Shown here piece after piece: positions 1-12,300 of a stretch of 64,000 nucleotides of DNA (position 1 is the stretch's first letter; every line of letters starts with the position of its first letter). Position numbers and translations under genes: made by a program. The notes under the pieces were generated by a model. It worked only from the letters and a program-made list of their open reading frames with translations. It was not told where the DNA came from and searched no databases. The stretch is from contig OY747704.1 in NCBI GenBank assembly GCA_963556495.2, forward strand, positions 3,685,501-3,749,500, given 5' to 3'. Source of the DNA: Valencia hispanica. Taxonomy: Eukaryota > Chordata > Actinopteri > Cyprinodontiformes > Valenciidae.

Positions 1-249
1 TATATGTGTAACTGCACGTGCTGCAGACTGGCCCCAGCCTAACTGGAGTTATCATCCAGATAACTACAGCATCTGGAGCTCTACACTTATATCTGGGTCT
101 TTGTTTTGTTGTATATTTGATTTTATCCAAAGGTTCTCACACTGATGAAGTCAAATATTTCTACATGGAAATCTAAAAAAGCAATAGCGTTCTGGCTCAT
201 TCACTAGGAAATACAAGCAATCTGGAGAAATAAAGCCTTTTTTCCTCAC

Positions 250-389
250 CAGACTGTGGGTGGCAGTAGTTGGTGTGGTTGTTGCACTGGCAGGGCCGAC
301 AGCCGGTGTTACTGAAGTGGAAGAAACCTGGGTGGCACTCGTCACACTTGGGCCCGTACACCCCTGTCTTACACGTGCACGTCCCTGAG
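250..389 (-). CDS. megf9: MEGF9 exon 3: laminin-type EGF repeat 2
   Basis: Follows exon 2 in phase 2 and gives SGTCTCKTGVYGPKCDEC, CRPCQCNN and CHPQSG. It ends at a GTGAGG donor in phase 1. The human protein has the same boundary between its second and third repeats. The next exon lies outside the window. Confidence 0.92.
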
Positions 390-3300
390 CTGGAAGGAAG
401 AGCAGACTTATCAGTAAACATACAAAACAGAACGGACGGATGTAAGAAGAGTTAACCTGAGGTTTAGGTGTTAGGGCTGCTATGTCAGGATGTGAGACAC
501 AGCTGATCCACACACAGATATTATATAACCAGCTCCATGTTTTGGTCATCCTGTTGCTGCTTTTCAGCATTTATCAGATCATCTCAGCTACATGCTGATA
601 ATTCTCTGCATCCCTCATCAGTGCAGGGCCTGATTTCTATCAGAAAAATGGGCGTACAGTCATTTCTATCCAAACCTGAGGATTTATGAGGTCTCAGACT
701 GTACACGTCATTTTATGCCCGAGTTGTGGGGGAGCAGAGGAAATGATGCTGGGTCAGAAAAGTGCAGATCTTTTTAGTGTAACCACTGGAAGCAATGGAT
801 ACACTAATAACAGACACACAGTGCTAACAAAACAAAGTTACTGGAGGACAAAGAAGTCACTACAGCTCACACCAGCCAATGCTGCACATTTAACTTGGTG
901 CTGGGATGCTTTTACTGTACAATGTGAGAGAAATCCCACTTTTTTCCTTTCTTTATCAGCAATGTAAACAGAGTTTGCGAGGCCAAGAAACTGTGAACAG
1001 AGGCGTGGACGTTAAACGATGATACTTCCCAGATTTATCAACGGCCGACTGTTTGAACGGGAACTGGGAGGATTTCAGCAGCTTCAATGATGACAGCTGT
1101 TGATAAATGAGGCCTACCGTGTGTTTGCTTTTAGATAGCCGTCAGAGCTGCAGAGTCCTGCAGGCAAAGGGATCCACACTGCAGCAGGTATGACACACAC
1201 ACACACACACACGCACGCACACGTAGTAGGAACTATGAGTCAGCACAGGTCAGAACCGGTCAGACAACTTCTGTCACAGCAGGTCCTACTTTGTTTTTCC
1301 AAACTGGAAACCTGGAAAAGCCACCATCACCTAGGAAACAGGTGTTCCCTTTCTTGATTGACTGTTTTTTAAGGAGAGCGACACAGATCAGGATTTTGCT
1401 GGCAGGTACAGATTTTGTTTGAGGTCCGATTACAATAAGGATGGATTCACATAGAAGAGAAGACGTGTTCTAGTTTCCCTGATAGAGGTAGGTAGTAGCT
1501 TTGAATCCAGCAGGAATTCCATCCATTATCTGTACCCGTCCATCCTATGCAGCAGTCACGGGGCTGTCCAGGGTACACCCTTGACAGGTCACCTGTCCAG
1601 CAGGGCAACACAGAGACATACAGGACAAACAACCACACACATTCATACCTAAGGGCAATTTAGAGAAACCAATTCACCTAACAGTCCTGTTTTTGGAGCT
1701 AACCGCACAGGGAGAATAAACTCCAGAAAGATTCGAACCTGGGTCGTCTTGGTGCAAGGCAACAGTGCTACCAACTGCACCGCTGTGCAGCCCCCAGCAG
1801 GAATTATAGTGATCCATATTTCTGCATCAAAGCTAACCTTTCTATTGATTAAAAAATGTGTGTCAAAGTAATTCAACAACAATGTCACACTCTTTATCAG
1901 ACAAACAAATCTAGTTCAAGTCTAGAAATATATCCAATAGGATCCAGTCTTATAGAAAGATTCAAAAATGCTCATTCCAGTGTGATCCTGGTAGTTTCTA
2001 ACGCCTGTGTTGGAAGCCCAGTGGACTGCATGGAGTCCCTCCTCCTGGATGAGCATGTAGCAGCAGTAGATAATCACTTGCACTGTGCATAGAGGTGTGT
2101 TTTTATATCATATAATTTTGGAACTGTGTGAAACCACTGAAAATGTTCCAGCAAAGGGAACCCAAACTGAACTCCCTTAACATTATTATATAATTCAGTT
2201 TTCTCCCCATGTGTTTTCCAAGGTCCAGATGAACAGTTTACCAACTTACTGAGTGCTGGGAAATACACTTTGTTCAATGATCATTCATTTTTGATGGGCA
2301 TCTCAGCCAAACAAAAAAACCTCCACCCCCCCTCAAGATAATTTCCAAGGAAGAAGCCTAGACAATGGTCCCAGAAACATATTCAGGGCATGATGACTTC
2401 TGAACAATTGAAGTAAATCCAAAGTGACGGGGAGCACTTTCCAATGGCGTGTGTGTGGGTCTTCTCATAAACAGGGCTTTGTTAAAACAACAGCACAAAA
2501 TGCAAATCAGGAGGCTTGGGGCAGGGCTGAATTCAGCAATGCTGAAAACCAGGAGATCAACAGTCCTCGTTTTCCCAGGCCACACACACGCACACATATA
2601 CCCACACCCACATGCACCCACACCCACGAACACGCACACATATACCCACACCCACACATATACCCACACCCACATGCACCCACACCCACGAACACGCACA
2701 CATATACCCACACCCACACATATACCCACACCCACATGCACACACGCACACCCACACATATACCCACACCCACATGCACCCACACCCACGAACACGCACA
2801 CATATACCCACACCCACACATATACCCACACCCACATGCACACACGCACACCCACACATATACCCACACCCACATGCACCCACACCCACGAACACGCACA
2901 CATATACCCACACCCACACATATACCCACACGCACACCCACACATATACCCTCACCCACATGCACCCACACCCACGAACACACACACATATACCCACACC
3001 CACACATATACCCACACCCACATGCACCCACACCCACGAACACGCACACATATACCCACACGCACGCATATACCCACACCCACATGCACCCACGAACACG
3101 CACACAAATACCCACCCTAGAAAAACCAAAATATTCATATGCTGAATCATGACTAATAAAGACAACATCTACCTGTGACATGGAGGACAGCAATATATGC
3201 ACACATCTCAAACCCATTTAACATTAAATATCAAGCAACATAAATGAAACGATAAGCTCCTCGCAGACTGAGGAAAGATACAGACATCACACAGAACCTC

Positions 3301-6300
3301 AGAGAGATCCCAAATACATGCCGTATCCACAAAACACACCAATTCTCACCTGGCTCCATTCATCCTGTACAGAAAAAGGTAGAGCTGCACTTAGCAACCG
3401 AACCCTGACCTGCACTAAACAGCCAGCAGCCGGTCAGAAATTCACAGTTTTTCATTTGCTCTCTCACTCACACAGTGTGACATTGCCTCTGTGCCCAAAA
3501 TAAACATAACTGCTCAAACCATGAAGGTTGGAAAGCAGCTTTTTGTCAACATTCATTATTATTTTAAAAGAGAAGTTGAAACTGGATGAGACTGGAAGTT
3601 AAAGTTTTTCAAGAACTGGATACTGAAAATCAGCCAAAAATCGTAGCTTGGTGCATCTAGGTAGTCAACACACACAGGTCGCTGACACACTCCAACAATT
3701 ATTATATATCCCAGTTCACACATAATGAAGACGAAAAGCAAGGGATCTCGGTTTGCCTCTGTGGTTGGTTGGTTGGTTGGTTGGTTGGGCAGTCAGGTTG
3801 GATCACACCAGGGTTCCTTTGTGAGCCAACTGAGAGCCCTGATAGAGAATCATCTGTTTGGTCTCCACCACAGTCCAGATGAGCTTTCCCACCTTCAGAA
3901 TCATCCCTGTTGCTCATGATGCTACATTATAGGCTGGAAGTTAAACACAGCTAAGGAAGGAGCATGTATTGATCAGCAGTGTGGGAAAACCCGACCCTTG
4001 TCACAAGAAACTATTAGCCTTCCTTTTCTTCAAGTAAACCCCAGAGGGACAGTTCATTTTGAACAAGTGAAAAAAACAAAACAGCAGGAGGCAACCGTTC
4101 TGAAATTTCACTGCAGGATTTCCCAAGATAGAGTCAAAAGAACGTTTTTAAAAAGCTTGCCAACAACGTAGAAAGAACTAGAAAAGCACTTGGAGAAAGC
4201 AGACCTCCAACAAGGCAGCTCAGACCCCAGACCCCCCTCCAGGTCTACAGATCACATACGAATAATAATTTCTTCCTGCTCCCGTTGCAGACATTTCCTA
4301 AAATTTTTATTGAAATCCACCCATAACTTTTTAAGTTATATTGCTAACTAACAAATCGACAAACCCTGACAAAAACATAACCTCCTTGGTGGCTAGTGTT
4401 TCTGAATGGTCCAGGTCACCTTAAAGACCTCACTCCCAAATCAATGGGTTTTTTTTGCTGATAAACTGTATTAATGAGTATGTATAACAGTGCTGTCTAC
4501 ATGTATGGTCATTATTTTTGGTATTTATTTCATTTTAGTAAAAAAAAGACCCCAAAAATATGTCAGTGTGGCACCCTCTTTAGGTAAAAACTATACACTG
4601 CACTTGAATTTGAATTGGGCATTGCTATTTACTCTGCGGTGATGGCTGACATCAGCCATCCCGCCGCTGTGGAGTATAGAACAAGTCCAGTCTCGGCCAC
4701 ACCTCCGTAGCGAGTTGGAGTAGGGGTCGGCAAGGAAGTGTTGACGCCAGCTCAACCCCCCGCGCGTCTTTTGTTCCGCCTGGCCACGTCTCCTTCTGCC
4801 GCATTTTTCAAACCGGAAAAGTGGGTGGAGTAGGACTTTGGTAGGGGGGTGAGTTGTTCTTCAAGTCTTGGGTCAGATGGGCAGACATAGATGGCGCCAC
4901 TAATTGCAAACAATAAGGCTGACACAAAGATGAGAGTTTTCTGTTGATTTGTTAGTGACCACTATGCTGCACAAGCGATTCTGATGTGGGTTCTAAAGCA
5001 ATACAATCCAGTCAGACCATTGGACCAGATCCCAGGTAAACATATAGTTTTACTTATAGATCAAAACTGCCGGTTTCAGTCCTGGTCCTCTTCAAGACCC
5101 ACTTCCATCTATTCTTTGTAGGGTTCCCAACGTGTGGATCAGGGATTTATCTGCATCCACACAGAATACATGTAATCTTCTCTGAAGAATAAATGTAAAT
5201 TAAAATCACAGAAAAACCTCCTCGGATTTTAAGCCCATAACCCGCTCTGTAAAGCTCCGTTCTGTGGACAAAAACCTGTTATGACGTCTCAGAATCTCGT
5301 GAACAGAATGTGGAAGGTGATTTGGTCCAAAGTAAAATCAGATGAATCCAGATAAATCAGGATTTACACCAGACCAGCTAAACCAACTGAACAACCGATG
5401 GGGACATTTGTTACCGAATCGTTAGTGTTGTCAAGAAGATTTGGCTCTAAAATCATCTCTGAGGGACATTCTTGTGTTTTACAATCTTTATCCCCCCACC
5501 GGAAAGACTCAATACTGTTCTGATAGGAGTTTTTATAACTTGTGATGTTAAATCAAAAACCATAACAATGTGAATAATCCATATAGCAGTGCAGCACCAG
5601 TAGATCAATGAAACACACCAACCAAGGGCCAAAGAAAGTATTGCCTTGACTTCTGGACAAGGCTTTCAAAAACACATAGAAAGCATTTTCTGACAATTTG
5701 ATGAATTAGGATAAAAATTCCAGGCAGTATTTTGGCCAGTCCATCCGACTAAACTGATCAGGACCCAGTGTTTTATATATTTCATGGTTGGAAGCTGTTT
5801 AAGATTCGATGCAGAAAAAGATGAATCTGATTTCTGAGTTTGGTCATTGAACCCAAAACCCAGAATGATCTCTTTTCAACCTATTACATCAACGGTGACA
5901 GAGAGGAAATGAATAAATAAAGACAGACATTTTAGAAACTACATCATTATCTGTTTCTAATAAGCCTTCACCTGAAAATGGTAGTAGTAATTATTTAAAT
6001 TCTGACTCATTAAGAAGTCTGCCTGCCTCAAACATCCATCATGGAGGCTGAATCAGAGGACTCCTAAATGGAGCGGGATGAAGCCCCCAGAGGGCCTGGT
6101 AATCCCCCTGATCATTTGTGCCCTCTTGACCAGGGGGAGGGGTTTATTATTGTTCGGAGTGATTTCACTGTACCGTGATGGCCCAGCTGCTGTGTGCAAG
6201 ATCTGCACATTAAGTAGGTCAGTATTACAGGGGCGACAAAGCTTAACCCCATTCTGCTGCTGCTGCTGCTTCAGTGCTGTCTATTGGCTGCTGCTTGTGT

Positions 6301-9300
6301 GGCACCAGAACAGACAGAGGCAAACATCCTCACTGCAGCATGGGAAGGGTCACCAGTTCAACCAGTGAGGAGTCAGTGGTTGATGGAACCAAACAGTGAA
6401 GAACCCTCTGCTGCTTCACATGAATGTATGGGCAAGCATCTAAATCCTGAGAGGGTGTGTCGAATAAACAGGAGAGGGGATCTGTCCTGGCTCAGATCAG
6501 CCTCCTCAAGCATGGACACGTTCAGCTACTTAACCAAGGAGCCAGTTCGGAGGTCAAAGGTCAAGAACGTTCCAAGTCAAGCAGTCAAAAAGGAATCCGA
6601 AGTGCTTTAGTTTGTTTAGCTGACGTGTTGAGGGGGGGTGTAGATGAGTTTGATTCTAATGGATATATCATAAAGTCACTGAAATCTTTGACAATTTTCT
6701 ATAGAGCAACAGTATATGAGACAGAACAAGCAGTAACAGGTAATACAGTCCAGAGGTTTCTGAGGAGCTACACAGGTGAAAACAAGCATCTACCCAGCAG
6801 ACTGAATGAAATAAAGATATGTTACCATCTTCACTGCTGCTCATCTTATTCTGTCCATTTGCTCTAATTCATCCAGTCATTTCCTTTTCTTTTTAAAGCC
6901 CACACCACAGAAAGCTCTCATTCAAATTCAAATTCAATAATACTTTATTTATCCCAGAGGGAAATTAAGTGTTGGTATAGCTCATATAATTAATTCTTTA
7001 AGGAGTTGTTGTAGATGATGATGGCTGTGGGCAGGAAGGATTTCCTGTAGCAGTCTGTATTGCAGCGAAACTGAAGAAGCCTCCGACTGAAGACGCTCTG
7101 TTGTTGTATGACAGTCTCATGAAGAGGATGCTCAAGGTTGTCCATAATTCTTTTGATTTTATGAAGAATCCTTCTTTGCATTATCATCTCCAGATGTTCC
7201 ACAGTTGTCCCAAGAACAGAACCAGAACCTTCTTTATCAGGTTGTTTAGCCTATTTAAATCCCTGGTTCTGATGCTGCTACCCCAACAGATGACGGCTGA
7301 AGAGATTACACTCTCCACAACAGACTTGTAGAAGATCTGCAGCATCTTGCTGCAAACCTTGAAGGACCTAAGCTTCCTCCAGAAGTCCAGTCTGCTCTGT
7401 CCCTTCTTGTAGACGGCTTCACTGTTGCGCCTCCAGTCCAGCCTGTTGTCCAGGTGAAGTCCGAGGTATTTATACTCCTCAACCACCTCCACTTCTTCTC
7501 CCATGATGGAAACAGTGTTTGACTTATCCTGTTTCTTCTGAAATCCACAGTCCTTTGTTTTGTTCACATTCAAGGTGAGATGATTGTTTCCACACCATGT
7601 CACAAAGCGGTCCACCAGCTCTCTGTATTCAGCTTCTTGTCCATCTCTGATACACTCAACAATTGCAGAGTCATCTGAGTATTTCTGGAGATGACAGGTC
7701 TCTGATTTGTACTGGAAGTCTGAGGTGTACAGAGTGAAAAGGAATGGTGAGAGTACAGTCCCTGTGGTGCTCCTGTGCTGCTGACCACCTGGTTTGACAC
7801 ACAATTCTTCAGTCTCACAAATTGTGGTCTGTTGGTCAGGTAGTCACTGATCCAGGCGATTGTTGAGGGCTCCACCTGTGTCTTCAGGAGTTTCTGACGA
7901 AGCAAATCAGGCTGAATTGTGTTAAATGCACTGGAGAAATCAAAGAACATGATCCTCACATTGCTGCCTGCTTTGTCCAGATGACATTGGGTTGGTTGAA
8001 GCAGGTGGATGATGGCATCTTCAACTCCAACTCCACAACGATAAGGAAACTGCAGTGGGTCCTGATACGTTCTTGTTTGCTTACTCAGGGGGGCCAACAG
8101 GAGTCTCTCCAGGACCTTCATGATGTGGGATGTCAGGGCAACAGGTCTATAGTCATTGATGACTGATGGGTGAGTTCTCTTTGGTACTGGAACAAGGCAG
8201 GATGTCTTCCACAACACTGGAACCTTCTCCTGAGTTAGGCTAAGGTTGAAGAGGTGCTGCAAGATCCCACAGAGCTGCTCTGCACAGGCCTTCAGAACTC
8301 GGGGGCTGACACCATCTGGACCTGCAGCCTTGTTCCGGTTGCTTGCTAGACCACCGTTGATCAATTCAATCATGTGTCACTTAAATAAAACCAGAATTCC
8401 TAAACAGAATCAGGTGTTTTACAGCTGAAGCACATAAAGCTGAGAAGATGCAGAATGAGGCTGAAGCTCACCAATCATTTGCAGTCTAACGTCCACATTA
8501 AGTTTGCTCAATAACAGCTGAAAACTGGTCAGCTCTTAAAAATATGCATAAATATTGACAGTCTTCTTCAAAATAAGGAAATATGTTCTCTTGAAAGAGC
8601 TTCAAACATGCAAACCTTGGTTTGTGTTTGGTTTCTGGCTGTAAGTATCTATAAATGAGTTATTAATCAGACTTTTCATTAATATCAGTAGAGGTTTGTA
8701 CTGCTTATTAATGAAATTTTATCAAATAAGGTGATATGAGACAGAAACTGAAAAAGTCACATCCACAATCAATATTCATTCCAGGTTCAGCTTTTTCCAT
8801 CCTCTGTTATCAGATGAAGCACAGACAGTCCAGCTGACCTAAATAAACAACTCAAACAACTACTATGACAGATATATATTGACATGCCCCAGCTAAAAAA
8901 CACTCTGCATGACCACCGTACATCACGGGGTCTGCAGACAGTCAGCCACATCAGGGAGTGAGAGGGAAACATCTCACAGGGCCTGCTGGGAAAACTGAAC
9001 CGGATCATAATACCAAGTGTTACCAGGCTTTCCAGGGCTGCTAACCCTGGAGGAATGTCTGGGTTTCAGAGAAATTCAGCCCAGAATTCCAGGGTTGGAT
9101 AGGTTGTGTCTGACAGTATCTGAACAATAGTTTAAGGACAGTGCAGTCACTCTGAAACCCTCCACAGACCTGCTGGTGCTCTAGCTTCGCCTTTTACTTT
9201 AAAATAATGCAAACATTAGGCATCTTCTGTCCCAGTAGAAACTAGACAGAAGGTCCAATTTTTTTACAACCATTTGCTTTTAATCAGGAGGCAAGTTTTT

Positions 9301-12300
9301 TAAAATGTTGGACCAGATATTATCCAAGGCATGGAAAAGCAGTTCATAACAACAAAAAGAGCTCTATGCACTGATTGGCTGGCTGGGATAAGTTGAAATA
9401 ACTCTCCCTTTACCAGTAGTCCTGGTGGTTTGAACAAACAGTTCTTCATCTTCATGGTTCCATTACCTTGTTATTATGAAAATTTTCCAGCTTCATTATG
9501 ACTTAAATGTTTATTAATTTCTGCGATGGACTGACAACCTGTCCAGGGTGTACCCCGCCTCTCGCCCCTTGACCACTGGAGATAGGCACCAGCCCCCCCG
9601 CAACCCTGCATAGGATGGACGGGTACAGAAAATGGATGGATGGATGTTTATTCATTTTGTTTATTCTCAGCCAATACATCTTTGAAGGAAGCTGAAGACA
9701 GACACAGAAGAATACACACCTAAACACGTACACACACACCCCCCCACACACACACACCCACACGCACACACACCCACACGGATACCAAATTTGACACAAC
9801 CAGGAAAACAAGAAAAATAGGAAAGGCCTTAGCCGGCTCAACTTTAGGTTGCTAACAGAGACAAACTAGTCGGACATTTCATGCTTCCAGAGCTAAATCA
9901 GGACTTCAACCTGATGGGGTTTGTAGTAAAACTGAGGGTTAAAGATCCATGGGAAATGTTGGTTTCACATTCAGGTACGATGATACATATTGCTATACGC
10001 ATTTATGAAGATAAAGTCACACCTTTCCCCACCTCTATTTTGCTACCAGCCTTCACCTCATCCATCCATCCATCCATCCATCCCCCCTTTTGTCCCAGAA
10101 ATACTCTGAAAAACCTGAATCAAATGGCTGAGTTACCTCCTTAGTGTGCAGTCAAGTTCTTCAATTCAATTCAATTCAGTTCATTTATATAGCGCCGATT
10201 CACAACTGAGGTCATCTCAAGGCACTTTTCAAGAGTCCTGCTAATGACCTGATTATTTGGTTGAAGAATGATGAAGCAGAGACACATCTGAAAGTTGTAG
10301 GACGGCAGTCCTCGAGAATGGGGTTTGACACCTGTGGCCTAAAGGATTCTGGATCTGCCCCAGGATCTCCACCCAGTGGTAGGGCCCAGTGGTAGGGGCC
10401 CAGTGGTAGGGGCCCAGTGGTAGGGGCCCAGTGGTAGGGGCCCAGTGGTAGGGGCCCAGTGGTAGGGGCCCAGTGGTAGGGGCCCAGTGGTAGGTGCCCA
10501 GTGATAGGGGCCCAGTGGTAGGGACCCAGTGGTAGGGGCCCAGTGGTAGGGACCCAGTGGTAGGGGCCCAGTGGTAGAGGCCCAGTGGTAGAGACCCAGT
10601 GGTAGGGACCCAGTGGTAGGGGCCCAGTGGTAGAGATCCAGTGATAGGGGCCCAGTGGTAGAGAACCAGTGGTAGAGACCCAGTGGTAGGGGTCCAGTGG
10701 CATTAGCGCCGTATGTGGATACACCCCATTCTTGAGAGACGTCCTGAGTTTGGAGAGTTTAACCATTTTCTCTAGGAGCTGCGTATGGATGAGGTTTGCT
10801 TTCAGCGCTACTTTAAATGTGTAGTGACGTCAATACAGTGAGACGCTCTGATTGGTTGATTCCGAAGGTTCAGTAAGCTGAACTTCTGCGTTGCTGGCTT
10901 TTGCCGCTTTGAAGCTTGGAAAGCAGCAAAAGCTTCAGAAATTGCCGTGGCTAAAGCACAAAGCACAGCAGAGACTGATGACTCTGACAGCCTCAACCAT
11001 AGACTTAACAAGTAATCATGCTGTTCCAGGCGTTGACGTTTTGGGCGGTGTGAACGTGGCATTAGGGTAAGGCTTTAAAAGGTACATTCTTGTAAATACA
11101 AACAGAGCTGGCCGTTCTCTTCATGCTAACTGTGCTAATTGCTCATACAACATGCTAAAACCAGATTAAAAGATCATTGCCATAATAACTTTCTTTTTAA
11201 ATATGAATAAAACCCAGTTTTACAATGACTTGCTCTACACTTAATAACAATCACCCTTCATGCCAAGAAGAGTGGAAGACATATTTTGAATTCTGCTTTA
11301 TGTTTTTTTTCTTGAAGAGAAATCAGAATAAATAAAATCAGTCTCAGCAGATCAAAGTCTTTCAAAAACCGAGGAAATCAGCCAATAAACTGATTGGTCC
11401 ATTTTTAGTTACATCAAGGTCCGCCGCTATAAGGAAGGACATCTTTCTAGTTCAAACCACATAACCAGCTGTTAGCTGAAGAGAAGCACTGAGCAAAGGT
11501 CAGAGTACTGTCACCCACACTGATAGAAAGGGAGTTAATCTACAACCCAAAGCCTTAAAGACAACTCAGCACTTTTTCTGTACAGACTAATGTCTGTTTA
11601 CCTACCTACCAGCTAAAGACTAATGTTCAGTTGTGTTTTTACCAGCTTGTTATTTTCTTAAGGGGATTTGATCTGTAATATATGTAATAACAAGGTATTT
11701 GTAGCAGAAACCAAGAGTTCCATTTAGTGAATTTTACAGAAGCAGCTCTGTGAGCGCTGACTTTGAACTGTCTTCTTACATACATGTAATGCTGCCTCAT
11801 ATAAACTGTCTGTCTGCTTCTTTAAAGAAAAACACAACATAACAGTTCAGATTTCCAGCTTTCTGTTCTGACTTTGTGTCCAACAGCTGTTTCTGACCAA
11901 AACAGATTCTCCAATTGTAGATTTATTTTTTTAGAAATTTCCCACCATGTTCTTGACATTATGTCTCCATGGGGGGATGATGGAGGTTAGTGAAGTCCTC
12001 AATTGTGCTGATTTCTCCTATCTTTAAGGTGGTTATGACATCCACCTTTTCAAGAAATGATTTACTGGTTATCTAAATGAAAATGCTAAGGCAGTGTTTC
12101 AAGATCATTAAAAAGGACAGCTCAGAGCTGGTGAACCTCAGTTTGTCTTCGTTTCATATGAAAACTTTTTTTCTCTTAAGTTTCTCATGGGGACAGCGTC
12201 TAAAGAAAGTTCCCTGCTTCACATGATTCTTTCCTACATTTTCAATTCCAAACATGGTTTCCTGGGGCTCTAAGAATTTTGCCTACTTTTCCTAAACACC

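Noticed and set aside
1515..1800. A-box and B-box motifs suggesting a tRNA gene (also at 46830-47095)
   Set aside because: The cloverleaf arms do not form a complete tRNA, and the downstream body and tail recur elsewhere in the window, so these are tRNA-derived SINEs.
2358..3217. Several reading frames of 170-240 codons on both strands, rich in His/Thr/Pro or Cys/Val/Gly
   Set aside because: They follow the CA-type minisatellite, lack domains and overlap each other in several frames. They are products of the repeat.
3702..3919. Overlapping frames on both strands with NQPTNQP / GWLVGWL runs
   Set aside because: They are driven by the (GGTT)n tract; no conserved domain is seen.
7184..8373. 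Host gene encoding a reverse-transcriptase-like protein
   Set aside because: The frame is broken near 7760, there are no introns, and the 3' tail is that of a LINE. It is a dead retrotransposon.
10373..10702. Regular short repeats suggestive of a CRISPR array
   Set aside because: The units are contiguous with no unique spacers, and the genome is eukaryotic.
10212..10766. 184-codon minus-strand frame with HWVSTTGPLPLGPY repeats
   Set aside because: It is the 14-bp minisatellite read in frame (42-bp translated period); no splice or start context supports it.
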